From Kiritimatiellia bacterium (GTDB taxonomy: Bacteria; Verrucomicrobiota; Kiritimatiellia; JAAZAB01), in contig JAGYMT010000011.1 of assembly GCA_018400335.1 (NCBI GenBank), positions 1-14,426 of the forward strand: a DNA stretch of 14,426 nt, in the 5' to 3' direction. A model generated the notes under the pieces. That model did not search any database and was not told the DNA's origin. It saw only the letters and a program-made list of their open reading frames with translations. How positions within the stretch are numbered: position 1 is the first letter of the stretch; each line of letters starts with the position of its first letter. The position numbers were made by a program, and so were the translations under genes. Shown here in pieces: positions 13,331 through 14,426 of the stretch.

Positions 13331-14065
13331 TCAGTACCCCCTTTGCTCGTACAGCTTCATGCTCTTCTCATTGTACTCGGGCCCGCCATCCCTGTTGTGG
13401 CTTATAAGTACGCTGGGCGGCCTGCCGTCCGCAGCGGCCTTCTCCATGGCCCTTCCCCATATCATCCACGCGCAGCAGGCCATGGAGACACCCGACACCG
13501 GCATGACCGCAACGTCAATTCCCGGGATTTCAACTGCGGCATCCCCGTAAGGCGCTCCGATGTCAATGTTCACGTCGCTCACCTCGCAGAGCTTTTTCCC
13601 CGAAGGATGCAGTGACTTCACCTTGGCCGTGTATGCCAGCGAGGAGAATGATATCACGCGCGCCTTCCTCTCGCGGCAGGCGAGGGCCAGCTCGATCGGT
13701 CCCTTATTGCGGCCAGATACGGAAGAGAGCAGCATCACGTCGTGCTCCCTTATGTTGCTCGCCGCGACAGCGGCGCGGACGAGCTTGAGGTCCCCGTCGG
13801 GATCGGCATGATCGCCCTTGCGGCATTCCGGCACGGGTGATGCGACATTGATCGAATAGGTGAAACGCTGCACGGACACCAGCCCGCCGGCCCTGTGTAT
13901 GGAGTCGCCCTCGATCCCGTGCCCGAGCTGGTGACAGTAGATCACGCCGCAATGGTTCCATGCGTTGACCACGAAATCCGCCGCCTGCTCCGCGGCCTGC
14001 ATCTGCGTATTCTCGAGGTGGTCGAGAATTCTTCGAACAGTATCCAGATAATTCGACGGCGTCAT
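13331..14065 (-). CDS. SIS-domain phosphosugar-binding/isomerase protein (UPF0309-like), copy A
   Basis: A 244-residue paralogue of the next gene and the first of the pair to be transcribed. Shared blocks include SSVSGRNKGPIELAL, LAYTAKVKSLHPSGKKL, GDAAVEIPG and the terminal RDGGPEYN. The first loop differs: copy B has GASHS where this copy has HQLGHG, so sugar-phosphate contacts may have changed. The ATG at 14065 is chosen because GGAGGAG lies 5-6 bases before it and the SIS N-terminus begins here; the upstream in-frame ATG at 14134 adds 23 residues unlike the family. A weak TTGATT-N17-TAACAC on the minus strand about 70 bases upstream could be the promoter but is not convincing. Confidence 0.85.
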   Translation of the reverse strand: MTPSNYLDTVRRILDHLENTQMQAAEQAADFVVNAWNHCGVIYCHQLGHGIEGDSIHRAGGLVSVQRFTYSINVASPVPECRKGDHADPDGDLKLVRAAVAASNIREHDVMLLSSVSGRNKGPIELALACRERKARVISFSSLAYTAKVKSLHPSGKKLCEVSDVNIDIGAPYGDAAVEIPGIDVAVMPVSGVSMACCAWMIWGRAMEKAAADGRPPSVLISHNRDGGPEYNEKSMKLYEQRGY

Positions 14066-14190
14066 GAATCTCCTCCCGCTTCCATGTGTGTTTGGACGTA
14101 AGTGGAATAGTGTTACAGTTTTGTCCAACAGCAATCAATAAGAATTCCGGGGCAGACTCCAATTCTCTCATCATTGCCGCTCTCAAGTCA

Positions 14191-14275
14191 CGGCGTGCTC
14201 GGAGAGCCCGCCCTACCCGACAAGTACCTCTACATTGGGCTGTTCACCGGTAGGGCGGGCTCTCCGAGCACGCCG
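14191..14275. repeat. Perfect 27-bp inverted repeat (large hairpin)
   Basis: Positions 14191-14217 (starting CGGCGTGCTCGG) and 14249-14275 (ending CCGAGCACGCCG) are exact reverse complements across 27 bases, separated by a 31-base spacer. The arms are GC-rich and there is no transposase between them. The arm sequence resembles dispersed intergenic repeats I associate with PVC-group genomes. No T-run follows, so a simple terminator is not supported. Confidence 0.9.
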
Positions 14276-14351
14276 CCATCAGCACCAGGAAAACCATAAC
14301 GAGAATCGCCGGGTGATACTGCGTTGATGTAAGGGGTAACCCTCTTTGTCT

Positions 14352-14387
14352 TTTTTTGTGTCTTTTTGTGCTTTCTTGTGGCAAACT
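14352..14387 (+). repeat. AT-rich TTTTTGTG dispersed repeat, copy 2
   Basis: A 36-base segment identical at 30 of 36 positions, in the same orientation, to 1864-1899. Both end in TTGTGGCAAACT and carry repeated TTTTTGTG steps. It lies in non-coding DNA near the right end of the window. Confidence 0.6.
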
Positions 14388-14426
14388 TACCTGATAAATA
14401 TTCATGTCGTGCGTACAAAATACGGC

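Larger units (their letters stand above)
14066..14426. other. 361-base non-coding end of window
   Basis: No gene can be supported here. It holds the upstream region of the SIS pair, the 27-bp inverted repeat and the second TTTTTGTG repeat, each listed separately. The short open frames in it translate the repeats and have no recognisable family. Confidence 0.6.

Noticed and set aside
14230..14418. A 62-codon minus-strand ORF at the window end
   Set aside because: It is a translation of the T/G repeat and one inverted-repeat arm, with no family resemblance or ribosome site.

Overview
The window looks like a chromosomal segment of a Gram-negative bacterium, because it carries a TonB-dependent outer-membrane receptor with ExbB/ExbD. 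It is GC-rich and reads cleanly in standard code. The gene mix is a Gfo/Idh/MocA oxidoreductase, a GxDLY-type SGNH hydrolase and tandem SIS sugar-isomerase proteins, and the intergenic DNA is full of short dispersed and palindromic repeats. Together these fit the PVC superphylum (Lentisphaerota, Kiritimatiellota or Verrucomicrobiota), but this placement is inference. There are no tRNA or rRNA genes and no CRISPR array.

Layout, left to right. Positions 99-3085 hold housekeeping or accessory genes: a DUF3127 OB-fold-like protein with an SSB-like acidic tail (+), a DUF454/YbaN membrane protein (-), the nucleotidase SurE (-), and an unusual single ORF fusing a nitroreductase to a TspO/MBR membrane domain (+). 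Positions 3236-5408 hold a two-gene sugar/glycan unit on +: a Gfo/Idh/MocA oxidoreductase and an SGNH/GDSL esterase. The esterase is followed at once by a 49-codon remnant of uracil phosphoribosyltransferase (upp, 5421-5570).

Positions 5712-12499 form the main system: eight closely packed minus-strand genes in the order nikR, exbB, exbD, TonB-dependent receptor, periplasmic metal-binding protein, ABC ATPase, ABC permease, SAM methyltransferase. The leader encodes a NikR repressor with all four nickel ligands. The NikR promoter has a perfect -35 TTGACA and a -10 TACGAT that lies inside a palindrome, TTACGATT-N5-AATCGTAA. A related site (16 of 21 positions) lies just upstream of the receptor gene. 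The locus therefore reads as a self-contained, nickel-regulated, envelope-spanning metal uptake system: outer-membrane receptor, ExbBD energiser, periplasmic binding protein and inner-membrane importer. Its importer belongs to the zinc/manganese (ABC-3) class rather than the usual nickel classes, and it carries an extra methyltransferase. No tonB gene is in the window.

Positions 12592-14065 hold two adjacent paralogous SIS-domain phosphosugar proteins (-). The last ~360 bases are non-coding, with a perfect 27-bp inverted repeat and the second copy of an AT-rich TTTTTGTG repeat whose first copy is near 1864.

Most worth following up: the NikR/ABC-3/methyltransferase locus and its operators, the displaced start codon and hairpin-filled N-terminal extension of the binding protein, the nitroreductase-TspO fusion with an internal Shine-Dalgarno and ATG, and the truncated upp.
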